Shown: piece after piece, positions 45,445-57,676 of the stretch | Numbering within the stretch: the first letter of the stretch is position 1 | Layout: every line of letters begins with the position of its first letter | From: Larix kaempferi | Lineage: Eukaryota > Streptophyta > Pinopsida > Pinales > Pinaceae | Reading direction: 5' to 3' | DNA: 64,000 bases | NCBI GenBank assembly: GCA_027924585.1 | Contig: BSBM01000260.1 | Span: forward strand, 15,810,001-15,874,000 | Translations under genes and position numbers: made by a program | Notes under the pieces: generated by a model | What the model saw: only the letters and a program-made list of their open reading frames with translations | The model's database searches: none | Told to the model about the DNA's origin: nothing

Positions 45445-46185
45445 CCTCCAGCAAATAGTGAGAAGGGGATGCTCCCTACAGGTATATTAGATGGATTTAC
45501 ACTATAACCTGCATAGGGGTTAAAACGAGGTGTAGTTGTAACGGATGGTGCTGTCATCGAACCCATAATAGGCATCGATGCAGTAGGGATTGATCCTATT
45601 AAAGATGTGGAAGGAGCAGACTATGGTATGCCCTGGAACTATTGAGCAACAAGAGGTTGAGTAAATGTCACTGAAGGTATCCTTGTCAAAGGGATATTAG
45701 CTAGTCCAAAATTGGGGGTAGAGACATTAGCTGATGTCGAAGCTTGTGAGCTCGACATACCTACAGTACCAGCATTAAAAATAAAAGACAAGCTCAAAGC
45801 AGAAGCAATCTATGAAGAGCTAGGTGCTGTAGTGCTTGCAAAGGAAGAAGAGAGAACTCTCATAACCATAGCTACAGTGGGATTTTGACGAACTCCCGAC
45901 TCATCTCCTGGGTTAGTCATGGAATGACTAGGGGTAAACCAGTATGCACTATACTCGGGTTGGCCTAGAGAGTCTATAGTTATAAGTAAGGGATCGTTTG
46001 GTCCAGTCAGGGGAGATTTGAAAGGAGTGCTAAAATCTCGAGAAGTTAAATCCTCAACCTCAATAGTATCAAAGACCTATTGATCCTGAAATCTTATTTG
46101 TGGTTCTCCAGGTGGTTCAGTTTCGCCCGCAAGTTTGTATGAACCACGGGAATCCGTCCTCCAGCATCGTAGTGGCGGTGGAGGC
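45445..46185 (-). pseudogene. RE2 Gag, N-terminal part
   Basis: Minus-strand reading frame rich in Ser, Thr and Pro, with LLITIDSLGQPEYSAYWF and MGSMTAPSVTTTPRFNPY, interrupted by stops that fit former CAA, CAG or TGG codons. It runs into the CACCC site of the solo LTR and continues at 39580. The true start was not fixed; the leader begins about 46185-46330. Confidence 0.65.
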
Positions 46186-48332
46186 TCCACAATGAGTGGG
46201 GGAAGGTTTTACAACCTTCGAGACCTATGGAGAAGTTGGTCCTCCACAACTATATCAAAATCAAACTAAGTATAAAAACCTAGTGGCCACTAAATGACTA
46301 GGGAGCAAACAACATACTACTAAAAAATTCCCTAAGTGATCAGAACCAGGCAAACAAAGCTAATATTCTCAGAAGCAAGTCTCGGATGATGAGGGCCCAG
46401 AACAAAATAATAGAGTATCGACGGTCAGTTACACAACGTCCAATGGAGGTCCTCTGGGTGCAAGCGTTTGAATTACCAAACCGCCCTCCCTGGATTACTA
46501 CAAAGAGTTACCCTCCATGTCTGTCTGAGGTGAAGTGGAAATAGCCTTCCACTCTACCTGTGAAGAGCCCTAAATGGTCAAGATACTAAGGGTACCACAA
46601 ATACGAAAATACCTGGGGGAACAGTCGTCAACCTAGCCAAGATGCATGGGCAGGGTAGCAAATCCCAGAATCCAAAAGCACTTAAAAGTACTAGTGGACC
46701 CCCGTACATGAATCAACTCTGGTTTACGTTTGAAAGGAAAGTGAGGGGGTATCCTCAGCAGTTCCAGTCGCACACGGACTTGTGCTTAACTCTGGTTTGA
46801 GTAGAGCGTTCCTAGGATATTTTGATATAGGTGGGTTTACCTAAGAGATTGTCTTATTACGATTATTGTGTAATGAAACCAATTTCAGGTAGTTTAAGGT
46901 GATTTACCCCGAAACCCTAGCCTAAGCTAGTTGATGTCGTGACAAACCTAAAAAGAAAAAGTTGCTAATTTATTTCATTAAATTTTCTTTTTAGATGATA
47001 CTTTTTACTTAAGAAGGGTAGTGAAGTGTGTGGAATGGTTTATGACAGAAAGCAAAATGTGTACAAATGATGCTTTTAAAACTTCACAAAGAATCTTTTT
47101 GTTTTTTCATTTATGTCTTCAAAACAAGAAATGGTAAATCCTAAGAATAAGCATTTTTTCAATTTTCTTTTTAAATTTCCAAAGCAAATAGCAAAATAAT
47201 CTATCCTACTTCGAAACAATAATGGAAAATCTTACAACTAAGCTACCAATTTTCAATTTTTGATCTTTTCTTCTATTTTGCAAAAGAAAATGAATCTGAA
47301 AAAAGGAAATAAGCAAGATCTAACAAGCGTGTGGGTAAAGATGAAAAACCTAAAGGCTTAAACCAAACAAATCACTAGACTTGACAAAGACTTGACCTAC
47401 AGAGTTTTTCAAATGAAAAACTTTAGATTTGGAATGAGATGTAAAAGAAGAAAGGGAAAACAGATGCATGCAAAAAAAAAACAAACCAAGAGGCTCCTGC
47501 TAAGCATCAAAACCCAAGAAAAACATCTGCCAAACAAATAGGGTAGGAAATCAAACCAAGGTAACTCTACTGCCACACAAACTCAAAGGAAAATCTAACC
47601 AGAAGGCTTCAACCAACTCAGACTGACCTGAACAGGAGTTCAGAAGGTATCCAGACCATCAAACCTTTCAAAAACCACCCAAAAACTCAAACTAGGATCA
47701 AACCCTAAAAAATAAGACAAGACTCAGTACAGGTGCACAGGTATTTCAACAAACAACAAGCGTTGAGTGTGCAGGTCCATATCAATGCAACAAGTGTCTA
47801 GGGAAAAAAGTGCGCTATTGTACCTAGCAGAGAGTCGCACACAGCTTCAAAAGGCCTAAAAAAAAGGAAAAGACACCTAAAACAAGTGCTGAAGTAAGTG
47901 AAGCAATCCAAAGGAAATTTCAAGAAGTTAAACAAGACTCAAAGAAGACAAAGATGTATCAGTAACAGTCAGAGAAGCAAGGAAAATTCCAAAAGTAGAC
48001 CCAACAACCTGGAAACCAAACCCTAGTGGAAGTCTTAGACCTACAGGAAAAGTACGCCTCTGTCTAGTATAACAACTAGCGCCTACAACAAAAAATGCGC
48101 GGCTATGTTTCAAGGAAACTACCGCACAAGGCAGAAAGTGCGCTTCTGTATGCACAGAAGACCAGTGCATAGGGACTTAAAGCAATAAACAGAGCTTTGC
48201 TCAGTCAGACTGAAATGAATCAAGACAAAAAGGAAAAGCAAAGTAACCTATAAGAACCTCTCAGAAAACCAACAGACTGTAAAAACCGAAAGAAAACCTA
48301 GACAAGGTCCCCAGAGCAGAAACAACCGGTGC
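46186..48332 (-). other. RE2 leader (5' untranslated region)
   Basis: About 2.1 kb related to RE5 25427-27490. The best match is 46380-46580 (GTCCAATGGAGGTCCTCTGG). The rest is A-rich with scattered GTGCGCTA motifs (for example 47812, 48133). No gene is supported. Confidence 0.65.
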
Positions 48333-48350
48333 TCCCCAGTGGAGTCGCCA
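48333..48350 (-). other. RE2 primer-binding site
   Basis: Minus-strand TGGCGACTCCACTGGGGA, four bases inside the 5' LTR. Elements of the Ogre/Tat group are reported to use tRNA-Arg; that match is recalled, not checked. Confidence 0.78.
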
Positions 48351-48354
48351 GTTC

Positions 48355-49274
48355 TATTGTGCAGGAATATACCCCATAGTGGGGGAGATGACACTACCAA
48401 CTTACATGGGGTGATAGGTAAATACATTATTCTTTTCACTAATTACTATGAATGAAACGAGATTAGGATTCTGAAAATAGTACCTTTTTAATGATGGCTG
48501 GTCCTAGCTTTCGCCCAATCTTCCACAGTAATGTACTTGGAAAACAAATCAACCTTCCTCAACCTATCTTGACTGTAATATACATAATGAAATTGAAAGC
48601 AATTTAACATTAATCATAATCATACATTCAATAAAATAGACATTCCATTGGGACGGGAAGGGTATTTTCACCTTTTATTGTCAAAGAAATGTGGTTAAGT
48701 ACAGATATACTTGATCTATCCCAAAACTTCTGCAACCGAGTCCTAGGCTCCTGCTCCTCACAATGAGTTAGAAAATCCTTCAGCGTTACAATAGCTTCTT
48801 CTTCATTGGCCCCTCCCTCATGGCTTCCCCTTATATTTATGGGACAAGGCTAGAAGTTAGATTCGTGAGGCAGTTGAATTGGGAGGTTGGGGGAGTTACA
48901 AAACCAACCTCAACTAATCCCAATTTGTAATCTTAACATATTTTTCCATTCATATTAACATGTGCGCAAGTATCATAAGAGTAAACCAGCGCACAGTATG
49001 CAACTAGTGCTCTTTACAACCAGCGCACACATCTTTTGAGGTAAGTGCGCGGTTCTGTTCAACAGAACTAGCTTTTAGAACGCTAGATGTCATTGGAAAG
49101 AGTAGCACACACATAATGAAAACTGTAGAAAAAATATGATTTTCAGCTGAAGGTGTGTGATCTCAGCAATAACTCATCTAAGTTCAATCCATCTCTTCTA
49201 TCCATAGTGTCCTTTTGTGTGATCGACAGGGAAATGTGATCATGGATGGAGAAGTACAGATTTGATCTATAACA
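48355..49274 (-). repeat. RE2 5' LTR
   Basis: 920 bp. The plus-strand left end is TATTGTGCAGG (terminal TG mutated to TA), the right end is TCTATAACA. Partner of 8772-9678. Followed by the GAGAG duplication and then RE1 LTR sequence. Confidence 0.88.
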
Positions 49275-50073
49275 GAGAGTTGTTAGAAATTTTAGTCTTT
49301 AGAAAAACCCCCTTCATACTTAGTTTTTTCTTAAAAGGTTGAGCAAAGAAACTTTTTCTCACCAAGTAAAACTCAACTTTTTGCGCCGAAATGGTCGGTG
49401 AGACTCGGCTAGTAGAGCCGAAATGATCGATGCAACTCGGTCTTATCCTCCGAAACGTCATGCCTCTCGCCTTGTTCTTTTCAAGCTTTTGTGTTTTGGA
49501 GAAACTCGATGAGTCGATCCGAAACGATCAATTGGTTTTCTCTTGTTTTATGCCTTTTCTTTTTGGCAGAACTCACCAAGTCAAGCCGAAACATTCGGCG
49601 GTTTTCTCTTAAATTTTTTAACGTTTTCTGTTTCGACAGAACTTGCCAAACCAAGCTGAAACGGTCGACAGTTCTCATCTAACTCTGCTGAAATAGGCAC
49701 AACGCTACCCTTGGTTTCTTCAGCACTTAAACTTTTTCCCAGGTCAGCGAAGAAGGTTGGATGCTCGCGATACATTTCAGCAAGACTAAAATTCTTACAC
49801 CGAGACAATCGCCGGTAGTCAGTAAGTTGTGCTGAAAAGCGAAGAAGGAAACTGCACGACGCAACGTGTTGGCGGAACTTGAAAGTGATAGCCGATACAT
49901 ATCGCAGCGGCTTGATAAGTCCGCCCGAAACCGTCGACACTTACTTTGGGAGGCAGTGAAGTTTGGAAAGGTTTTGGCGCCAATACGACGCTGGACCCCA
50001 CCGCATTAATGGTGTTATTAAAACCCCACCAACCGGCCCACTTGGCATTAAATGCCCTGTTGTAAAGAAAAGC

Positions 50074-50082
50074 TATATATAA
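50074..50082 (+). promoter_or_regulatory. TATA box upstream of ORF1, RE1 5' LTR
   Basis: AGCTATATATAAGATTGG, identical in the 3' LTR at 63080-63096. About 1.2 kb before the ORF1 start. Confidence 0.7.
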
Positions 50083-50212
50083 GATTGGAGTTTTTTCCAT
50101 TTTGTTTATGATCTTAAGCTTTGGAGAACGTTGTTTCGAGCAACTGTCGTCTTCATCACTCACCAAGCGTCCGAAATCCCTTTTCCATTGAATCTTCACA
50201 GCCAGTCAACAT

Positions 50213-50225
50213 TTGACAGGTAGGT
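50213..50225 (+). promoter_or_regulatory. 5' splice-site-like motif in the ORF1 leader
   Basis: TTGACAGGTAGGT; a cut before GTAGGT would join to an acceptor-like CCTTTTATCAG ending at 51289, 11 bases before the ORF1 ATG. The same pair occurs in the solo LTR, suggesting a ~0.7-1.1-kb leader intron. Confidence 0.55.
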
Positions 50226-51299
50226 TCCCCTGTTGGCTTTCTTTTGTTTACTGATTAGTAGTTAAGGGAAGGGCATTTATGTTGTTTTTCTTCCCTACCA
50301 CTGGTCAGTATTCACAGTCCTAACCCGTTAAGGGGTAAGCCAGTTGGGGTTCTAGTTTCTCTATTAGTAGGGGGGGTTTAAGTGTTGATCATCCAAAGTT
50401 TACCTACCTCGACCGTGACCCCGCCTTGACTTAAACACGTGTTGAGTTTTGGAGACCCTGGTGGACCTAATGTTGTTTTGGGCATCTTAGAGTGTCAGCA
50501 TCAGTGTCACATACACTATTGATCGCGCGAAATGAACCTCTGCGGCCGTAAGACCAAGAATAACCCCTAGCAGCGATGTTGTCATTCCCCAAACTTAAGC
50601 TTTGATTCCTGTCCGTGACGGACTAACCGGATGTACCCGTAAACTTTTCCCACACAGTTTGAACCTAATCAACACACTCCTTCGAGCTGACTTTTCATCT
50701 ACCTGTTTTTCATTAAGATTTCACACTTAGCATTTGGTTGGGTTATTGTTAAAGTAGATGACAACAGCGTTTGGGTGTGTTACATATGTCTCTTGCTACC
50801 TGCACATTGTTAAAACAAGTTACAAGACTTAACAGGAAGAGTAGTAGTGCTTTGTTCATAACTCTGCTCATAAACCCCTTAAGCTCACCTTTTCACTGCA
50901 CACACCAAGTTGCATTCATTTCCATTTCGACAGCTAGTTGTATTTTATTTGTTAAAACAATTAACAAGGTGCCTTAGTTTTATTCCGCATATAATTTGTA
51001 CATCGGAAAACAAATACAAAAAAAAAACTGTAATAGCATGATATTTTGGTTTTCTCAACCCTGACTGTCAGCAGCTAGCTATTTTATTATTAAATTGGTA
51101 GGCAGAATGATGTTTGATTTATTTCATGCATGCTTTGATTTATCACCTATGTATCAATCAAACCAAGCATTGAGTTTAACAAGCATGAGGATGATGTTTC
51201 CATTCAACCCCGCATACCTCTTAATATGAGTTAAAATGATTGATCAAATTTTGTTAAAATTTCGCTTACACATGGTTTCCTTTTATCAGACTTTAAACA

Positions 51300-54293
51300 A
51301 TGACTAAGAAAGGAGCCAAGAGGAAATCCAAGGTGACTAAGGCGGAGTCAAATGTCGAAATTGTATTAGAGGCCAAGGCAGAGGCCGTATTCGAGGACAC
51401 CAAAGCAGTTACAGGGGCTCTCCTTGAATTCAAGTGGGGAGAATTATACCAAATGATCCGATACCAAGATGTCCTCGATGTAGTTCTTGAGGAGATTTTC
51501 TTGTATCAAAAAATCAGGAAGTCTGGCATCGCTAAAGCAGCCACGCACCCAGAGTTGTTTATCTACTTAGAAGTCATCGGATGGATTCTATCACAGGCTG
51601 ATGCCCAATCAAGGATTCTTTCTGACAGCAAAGGATAAGCTTTTGCATCATTCCATCTATCCCACATAGCACCAGCATACAAGCTACCACGCCCTTAGGT
51701 CCTGCTGATTGAAGAATGGCTAGAAGCTTTGAACATGGACACTCTAGACTGCACCAAGAAATTGCTAATATCAGGAAAACAACTGAGTAAAAAGGAGACT
51801 GGAGAATATGAAATTCAAAGCCTGAGGCGTCCATTTAGGATCATAGCCCTGATGCTGAGCAGGAGTTTCGGCAGGGAAGACGTGACTGTCTATAAACTAA
51901 ATTGGATACCGCTGATTCACCACATAGCATTCTATGGTATGATATTCAACTAGGAAGACATTCTCTCGGATAGTCCGTCATCGACAATAGCGGCTACAAA
52001 AGGCAGCTTAACCCAGAAGAAAGTAGAGTTCTACATGGCTTCATACCTTGTAGATTGCATAGTATCGAGGCACCCTTTCCCTAAGTTGGGATGCATCTGG
52101 AATTCATCTGATTCCTCTGTCTTTGTTTCCTATCGGATCTTGTATGCTCATAATTATGTAAGTCAATATAAACACATATGCGAGGAATTTATTATGCCTC
52201 TGTATGAGTTAATTTTTAACAAAGAACCCAATTGCTTATCTGAAAACGCCATGGCAATTCTAGAACAGTTCGGGGATTACTATTTTTCGTAGGAGGGTAC
52301 TTATCTCAGGATGTATGGAGATTCCAAACCTCCATATCTGTTGCCCAAGTATGCGACCGATTATGTCGTTCACAAAGAAGCAGTAAGACATGTCTTTATC
52401 AGTGGGATGGGAAAAATCCTATACGACCAAAAGAAAGCTTCTTTTCCGCCTCAAGGTACATTGCGATTATGCTAATCATTTTGAAAAGGATGAAGAGCTA
52501 GCAATATGACTGAGTTCAGCAAACGCTTCCATCCTAGAGGTGGGGGTAGTTCCAGTACTACTTCCAAGGCTTCTCTACATGCCGTAGATTTACAATTAGA
52601 AAAGGCAGAACAAAAGCTAAAAGAGGAAATCGAAAAAACTCAGAAAGCAGAATCTGAAAGAGCTCAAAGAGAAGAAGCTGAAAGGATTAAGAGGGAAGAA
52701 GAGGAAATAGCTCAAAGAGAAGAAGCTGAAAGGATTAAGAGGGAAGAGCTGGAAAGAGTTCAAAGAGAAGAAGCTGAAAGGATTAAAAGAGAAGAATCCA
52801 AGAAACTACAAGAAATAAGAGAAAGAGCAGAAAAGGAAGCAGCTAAACTGCAAAAGAAAGCAGATGAAGAAAATAAGTCCAAGAAAGTTGTGGAAATGGG
52901 GAGTCCAAACATGCAGAACGTGGACATAAACTCACCCCAAGCATCTAGTGAAATACTCATTGGAGGCAACTTCCCTTTGGATTAGCTCAGGCTCACACCA
53001 TTTACCCCGTCAAAGGAGCACACTGTGGCCCAATTGGACATAATCATCTTCAAACGTAAGAGAAAATCTATCGTGAGGAAGACAGAAAAGAGAATGAAAA
53101 TAGGCTCCCAACTATACATCGTCACTAGGAAGGAAAGAACCGTCATGGAGGGCACACACAGGGATCCCAAGTTTTTAACATCCGTCAATGTAGCCGCTGG
53201 CCAGGGCAGTGAATATAACGTTAACAAACTGATAGAAGACATTGAGCAAGGAAAACAAAAGGTGCGCAAATTAAAAGCTAATCTTGTGAAGGAACGAGCA
53301 AAAGGGGTAGAGTGGAAAAGGAAGTATGACATCCTTCTATCAGAGAAAGAAAGAATAACAAATGAGTACCACAACTTATATGAAGAAAAGGAATATTTAA
53401 CTGTGTAGCTAATGATATTAGAAGCTGAGAAGAATGACCTCGAAGCTCGAGCCAATCAATCAGAATCAGGCGACGCAGATGCCAATCAATAGGTTAAATA
53501 ATTGGAAGCTAAGGTAGAAGAGTTAGAGAAGGAGAAAGGATCCTTGACAGAACGGATGGAGTCAACAGATAATAGAAAGCTAGATATCTCTCTGTTCTGT
53601 GATCAAGGTTGTAAGATCCAAGAGCAAATATATCATTCTCAGATGGTTCTTACTGAAAAGATATACAAGATGAAACTAATGATGGCGTGAATGGATGAGA
53701 TATATGCAAAGTCATAGGCGGTCAGGAAAAATCAGTATGAGGTTGAAGAAAAGATTAAGAGCCAAATGGCCTGTAGAGAGACAAACTCTAAAAACCTTGA
53801 GAACATGCATTCTAAAACAATAGCAGAGTTGAAGTCAGAGATGGAACTCTTATAATTTTGCAGGAAAGCTTCCATAAAGCTAAATAATGACGTCCTCAAG
53901 ACTGCTCACAAATGTCTCGAGTTCTATAAGAAAATCCAGCAAGTTCATGAGAAGTGTCATCTTTCTCCGCTCCCACCAATGGATGAACTTCCTTCAGAAG
54001 ATCTGCATATGACAGAGTTGCAAAGTGGATTGCAAGGAGAGTTAGAATACATCAGAAAAATGGATGCTCTCACTGAAGAAGATGTACACTAGTTTGTGGG
54101 GAAAGCATCCATACACTCATATTTCTTGGAGGATAGTTGCACAGCAGCAGAAGCAGGGGTGGCACATGTTGAAACCCAACTGTCATACCATGAAGTCTCT
54201 TTGCAAGTGTTAGAGCCCAAAAGGCTAAATGTCATCACTGAAGGAGCTAATGCGTGGGGGGACTATTTCTCTAGTTTGGTTGGGCCCACATAA
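51300..54293 (+). pseudogene. LTR-encoded ORF1 (RE1 5' LTR copy), unknown function
   Basis: About 997 codons, nearly all in one frame. N-terminal basic start (MTKKGAKRKSK), then WGELYQMIRYQ, HPELFIYLEVIGWI, FPKLGCIW and NCLSENAMAILEQFGDYYFS; Gly/Ser linker near 52540; coiled coil with three 14-residue units (QREEAERIKREE) at 52660-52800; a basic block KRKRKSIVRKTEKRMKIG (53040-53100); a second coiled coil; and a C-terminal FCRKASIKLN...FYKKIQ part. In-frame stops (51636, about 51697, 51949, 53406, 53490, 53688, 53715, 54090) mostly fit CAA, CAG or CGA; TAG at 52290 replaces a Leu codon kept in the solo copy. A short out-of-frame stretch lies at 52450-52500. No catalytic motif is visible; a structural or nucleic-acid-binding role is only a guess. 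Confidence 0.82.
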
Positions 54294-55097
54294 ATTTGAA
54301 TTTGTAATTATCTTTTTTATATTTTCTGATGTAAGCACTAGAGGAAAAAATTTGGAAATTCCCTAGGGTTAGGGTATGTAAAGAGGCACTAGAGACATTT
54401 TTGTAAAGCTATAAGTAGGAGAAAGGAATAGGATATAAGGACTTTTGGCAGGTACAATAGAGCTGGACTATTTTGTATGAGAACTACTTTTCTGCTTAAT
54501 AAAGAAGGATCTGTTTCCTGGGGAAACCTAGCACAGATATTTTTTCCTGGAATATGTGGAATGTCATTGTGGAACTAATTCTTCATACATTCATATTCAT
54601 ACTGTCAGATTGTTCTAAACTGCCTTGAATTACTTCATAGTTGTGAATGATTTTCTTTTCCTGTGTAAATGTTAATGTGTTTATGGAGTAATAGAATGCT
54701 TTAATTATATCAGAGTTATCTTTGGTATCTTTCTTTCTGCTGAAAATGTGCTTATTCTATTGAAACAACTACCTATGAGGCTCTTATGTGCATTTCCAGT
54801 TTAGTACTCTTAATTCAGATTTTCTCCCTGCAGGGATAGTTTAGATTAATTTAGATAGATCAGATAGATTATATTAGATTACATGCATTTAATTAGAGCA
54901 CCTGCATTTCATCTTTAATTAAAAATACATAAACGGTTGATCGGGCCGCAACCAGTAAAACCAAACTTTAAATCACACACAGTAGTCGGGCAGTTAACTG
55001 GACGGATTCCCTACACCAAACGGTGAGCGATCTAATTGGGCTTGCTTACCGGGGAGAATCCCTAATTGCTGGTGCTGCGAATTTCGGGGCCTCAACA
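54294..55097 (+). promoter_or_regulatory. RE1 LTR segment between ORF1 and the LTR end: putative promoter, R and U5
   Basis: TATA-like GCTATAAGTAGG (54408-54419), the block GGACTTTTGGCAGGTACAAT (54439-54458), a poly(A)-signal-like AATAAAG (54498-54504) and an LTR-terminal block ending GGGGCCTCAACA. All except the poly(A) signal have clear counterparts at 39581-40400 in the solo LTR. This layout suggests genomic RNA starts here, placing ORF1 in U3. Confidence 0.55.
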
Positions 55098-55102
55098 GTT
55101 TT

Positions 55103-55119
55103 GGGCACTAGAAGGAGGG
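55103..55119 (+). other. RE1 primer-binding site (tRNA-Asn type)
   Basis: GGGCACTAGAAGGAGGG, differing at two positions from TGGCGCTAGAAGGAGGG, the complement of the plant cytosolic tRNA-Asn 3' end as recalled. It lies five bases after the LTR and 11 bases before the gag ATG. Confidence 0.75.
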
Positions 55120-55129
55120 CCACCAGTGC

Positions 55130-57676
55130 ATGGCTAGAAGAGGAAACCCATTTGTTAGAATAAATTCCTCTGAAGACCCACTTGAAACATCTATCCCAGA
55201 AGATTTCTTTTTGGAATCACAAGATCAAGAAAATCCCAATTTTGGAGGTGAACATCAAGAACTATTATACGTTGTCCCCTTTGAAGAAGTAGATCACTTC
55301 AGAAGGCACACATGTTCTTATGTGAGGAGACTTGGGGGGTTAAACGTGACTCCTTTGTTACCCAAAAGGAGAGCCCGTAGGAGAGAACCACAGTGCACAA
55401 GAGATTCGGTACTCGTGGAAAGTTTGGAAAAATTATTGGATCTTTCTTTACAATAAATCATAGATCCCCTTGATCAATTAAGACCCGATACTCTTCCGAC
55501 TCAAGAATATCCTCATACTCCACCACAGTCACCACCTAATCCACCACCACAAGTTATGGTTGTGCCCGTGTGGAGAGCCATAGGAGCACTTAATTTAGAT
55601 GCACCTTTACATGATATGCTCAAACACCCAGAAAAGGTGTTACCTAAATATGATCCTAGAAAAGGCATTTCTGTTGAAGATCACCTTAAGAGTTTTTATT
55701 TGGCATTGAATCTCCTAAATGTAGAACATGAAGATGTAGTTTGCATACTTTTTCCCTATAAGTTTGAACCTAAGATATCTTCTTGGTACTTTAGCCTGCA
55801 GGCTAATTCAATAGCAGATTGGGATGGTTTCAAGAGATGTTTTTTAAGTAAATTTGGAAATCAAAAGACCGTTGCCATGCTTATGAAAGAACTGCTATCT
55901 ATGAGGATGGAAAGGAAAGAAAAGGTACATGAATTTAATCAGAGATTTACTACCATATTGAATAATTTTAGTGCTACAACAAGACCCGCCGAGGAATCCT
56001 TGGAAAAATATTATACTACGGCACTCGATCCACCCATAGCTATGTTTGTTACAAGAGCGGTTAAGGTTACATTGGTAGAAAAATTTGAAGAAGCCAAGGA
56101 AGTAGAAGCTGAGGCGGATAATATTGCTAAACACTCACTAGACTTGGAAGTAAAACCAACCAGCAAGAAACCTCTGTTGTTATCTAGGCCTAAGGAAGAA
56201 TCATCAACCGAATTAGAAAATGTGGTCAAGTTGATGCAGAAACTGTCCAATAAAATTATAGATCTAGAAAAGGACAATGCAGCCAACACATCTAGAAAAG
56301 CATTCAAACCCTTCTACAAGAAAAGGGAAGAACGTGGAAAACCTCTCCCTCCTGTAAATAACTTTGTTGTTTTGAATCTAAATGAAGTAGGCATGGATCA
56401 TTTCTACACTTTTCATCAAGAACAACATTCTGAAAAAAGCTTCCCGCAGTGGATAAAGTCAATGAGTTTGGTCATGAATCAATTGTTAGATGCACAAGTG
56501 ACTGACCAAGAGGATCCCCAAGAGGATCAGACATTCAAACAGGAAGAGCCCACACCAGAAACCGCGATGGTATTATGGGATTGGGTGCCCAAAACGAAAT
56601 TGAATGAAGAAGCTCACGTTGAAGAAAGCCAAGTTTCAACAGTAAATATTACTACCAGGAGTAAGGGTCTGGTTGTTGATCAAAGCCCAGTTGTGCCTAA
56701 ATCAAAGATTACAAAAGAGATGCCGAAAAGGAACATAATCATAATTCAACCACAACCTAAGGTAAGTCCTGTAGTGGTCAGGGAAACAAACCCAGTGATT
56801 AATGAGAAAGCAAAGATCACAATTTACAAAACAGGGAATGGTGGGAAAATCCCAGAAGATTACAACATGGGGTATGACATTGTTGAAGATATCAAGAAGA
56901 CTAAAGAGAATATTTCTTTATTTGAATTATGTAATTTACCCCAACAAAGAAATAAATTGTTAGAGGCTTTTGACCCACAATCAAGCAGTACGGTAGAAAC
57001 CATTGAAGCGGACACTGAGATAAATGAAGCTAGTATTGGTGGAAAATCAAAATCTCAGACCTTGCCGTTCTTGTTAACTTTTGAAATTTTTAATCATAAC
57101 GTGCACAATTGCTTGGTAGATTCCAGGGCATCCTCAAATGTTATGCCACTATCAATTTGCAAGAAAATTAATGGACAATCGATACCATCTCCTTCTCAGA
57201 TTATACAGTTAGATAGGTATGCCATTAGAGTAATTGGAGAAATGAAGGACGTCCTTATTAGACTGTCTGCAAATCCTAGAGTATGTCAATTCATATATAT
57301 TATGGTGGTAGATATACCTGAAGCTTATGGATTAATATCGAGCAGGGACTGGTCTACGAAACTGAACAGTTATTTTGGAACAGACTGGTCCCACTTGTGG
57401 TTTCCTTACCAAAATAGAAAGAATCAAATTAAAATACTGAGAGAGCCTCATATGAAACAAAATGTGACTCAGTTGGAAGAAAAGAATGAGCCTGTAAATT
57501 TTTCATCTTCAGTATTTGGGAATTATTTTTTGGAAATTGAACCAGGAAATTATCAATCAAAAGATGTTAGCCATGACTCAGACAAACAGTCCGATCTCCT
57601 TCAATTTTCACGGGCTGATGATATTGACTATAACATAGTAGAATTAGTTACTGACTTAGGTAACAATGCTAACTAA
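55130..57676 (+). pseudogene. RE1 Gag and aspartic protease
   Basis: Starts MARRGNPF at 55130. The stop TAA 55454 fits CAA, and the same frame continues to 57674. The gag core has PKYDPRKGISVEDHLKSFYL and a WYFSLQANSIADW segment (55640-55830). No CCHC knuckle is seen. The protease (about 57080-57400) reads LVDSRASSNVMP: the conserved Gly after Asp-Ser is Arg, probably a G-to-A loss; the C-terminal block is VDIPEAYGLISSRDWS. In other plants this polyprotein type runs on without a break, as the frame does here apart from stops. Confidence 0.88.

Larger units (their letters stand above)
8772..49274 (-). mobile_element. RE2: Tat/Ogre-like Ty3/gypsy retrotransposon with three nested insertions
   Basis: A minus-strand element bounded by LTRs at 8772-9678 (3') and 48355-49274 (5') with a perfect GAGAG duplication (8767-8771 and 49275-49279). 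The undisturbed target is visible in the RE1 3' LTR at 62315-62319. In element order it holds LTR, primer site, leader, gag, protease, RT, RNase H, integrase, a second RNase H domain, an antisense gene, a ~1.9-kb 3' non-coding region and LTR. Subtracting the solo LTR (39581-45439), RE4 (30665-34854), RE5 (12726-28440) and their duplications leaves about 14.7 kb. Stops and frameshifts make it inactive. Assignment to Tat/Ogre rests on the extra RNase H, DEGAST-type protease and primer site. Confidence 0.88.
49280..55097 (+). mobile_element. RE1 5' LTR, main part (contains ORF1)
   Basis: Resumes the LTR begun at 8700. It matches the 3' LTR (from 62320) to the end of the window with no loss of similarity at 50998/64000. 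It ends GGGGCCTCAACA at 55097, giving TGTTG...CAACA ends, and a tRNA-Asn-type primer site starts five bases later. No primer site exists between 50990 and the ORF1 start. Total LTR length is 5,890 bp, matching the solo LTR. Degenerate CCGAAA(N)GGTCG units, about 50 bp apart, fill 49380-49700. The 5' LTR has one more unit than the 3' LTR. Confidence 0.85.

Noticed and set aside
49280-51000. RE1 LTR ending before ORF1 (~1.8 kb), with ORF1 in the leader
   Set aside because: No primer site or CA end was found there, while both occur at 55097-55119; the solo LTR also includes ORF1.
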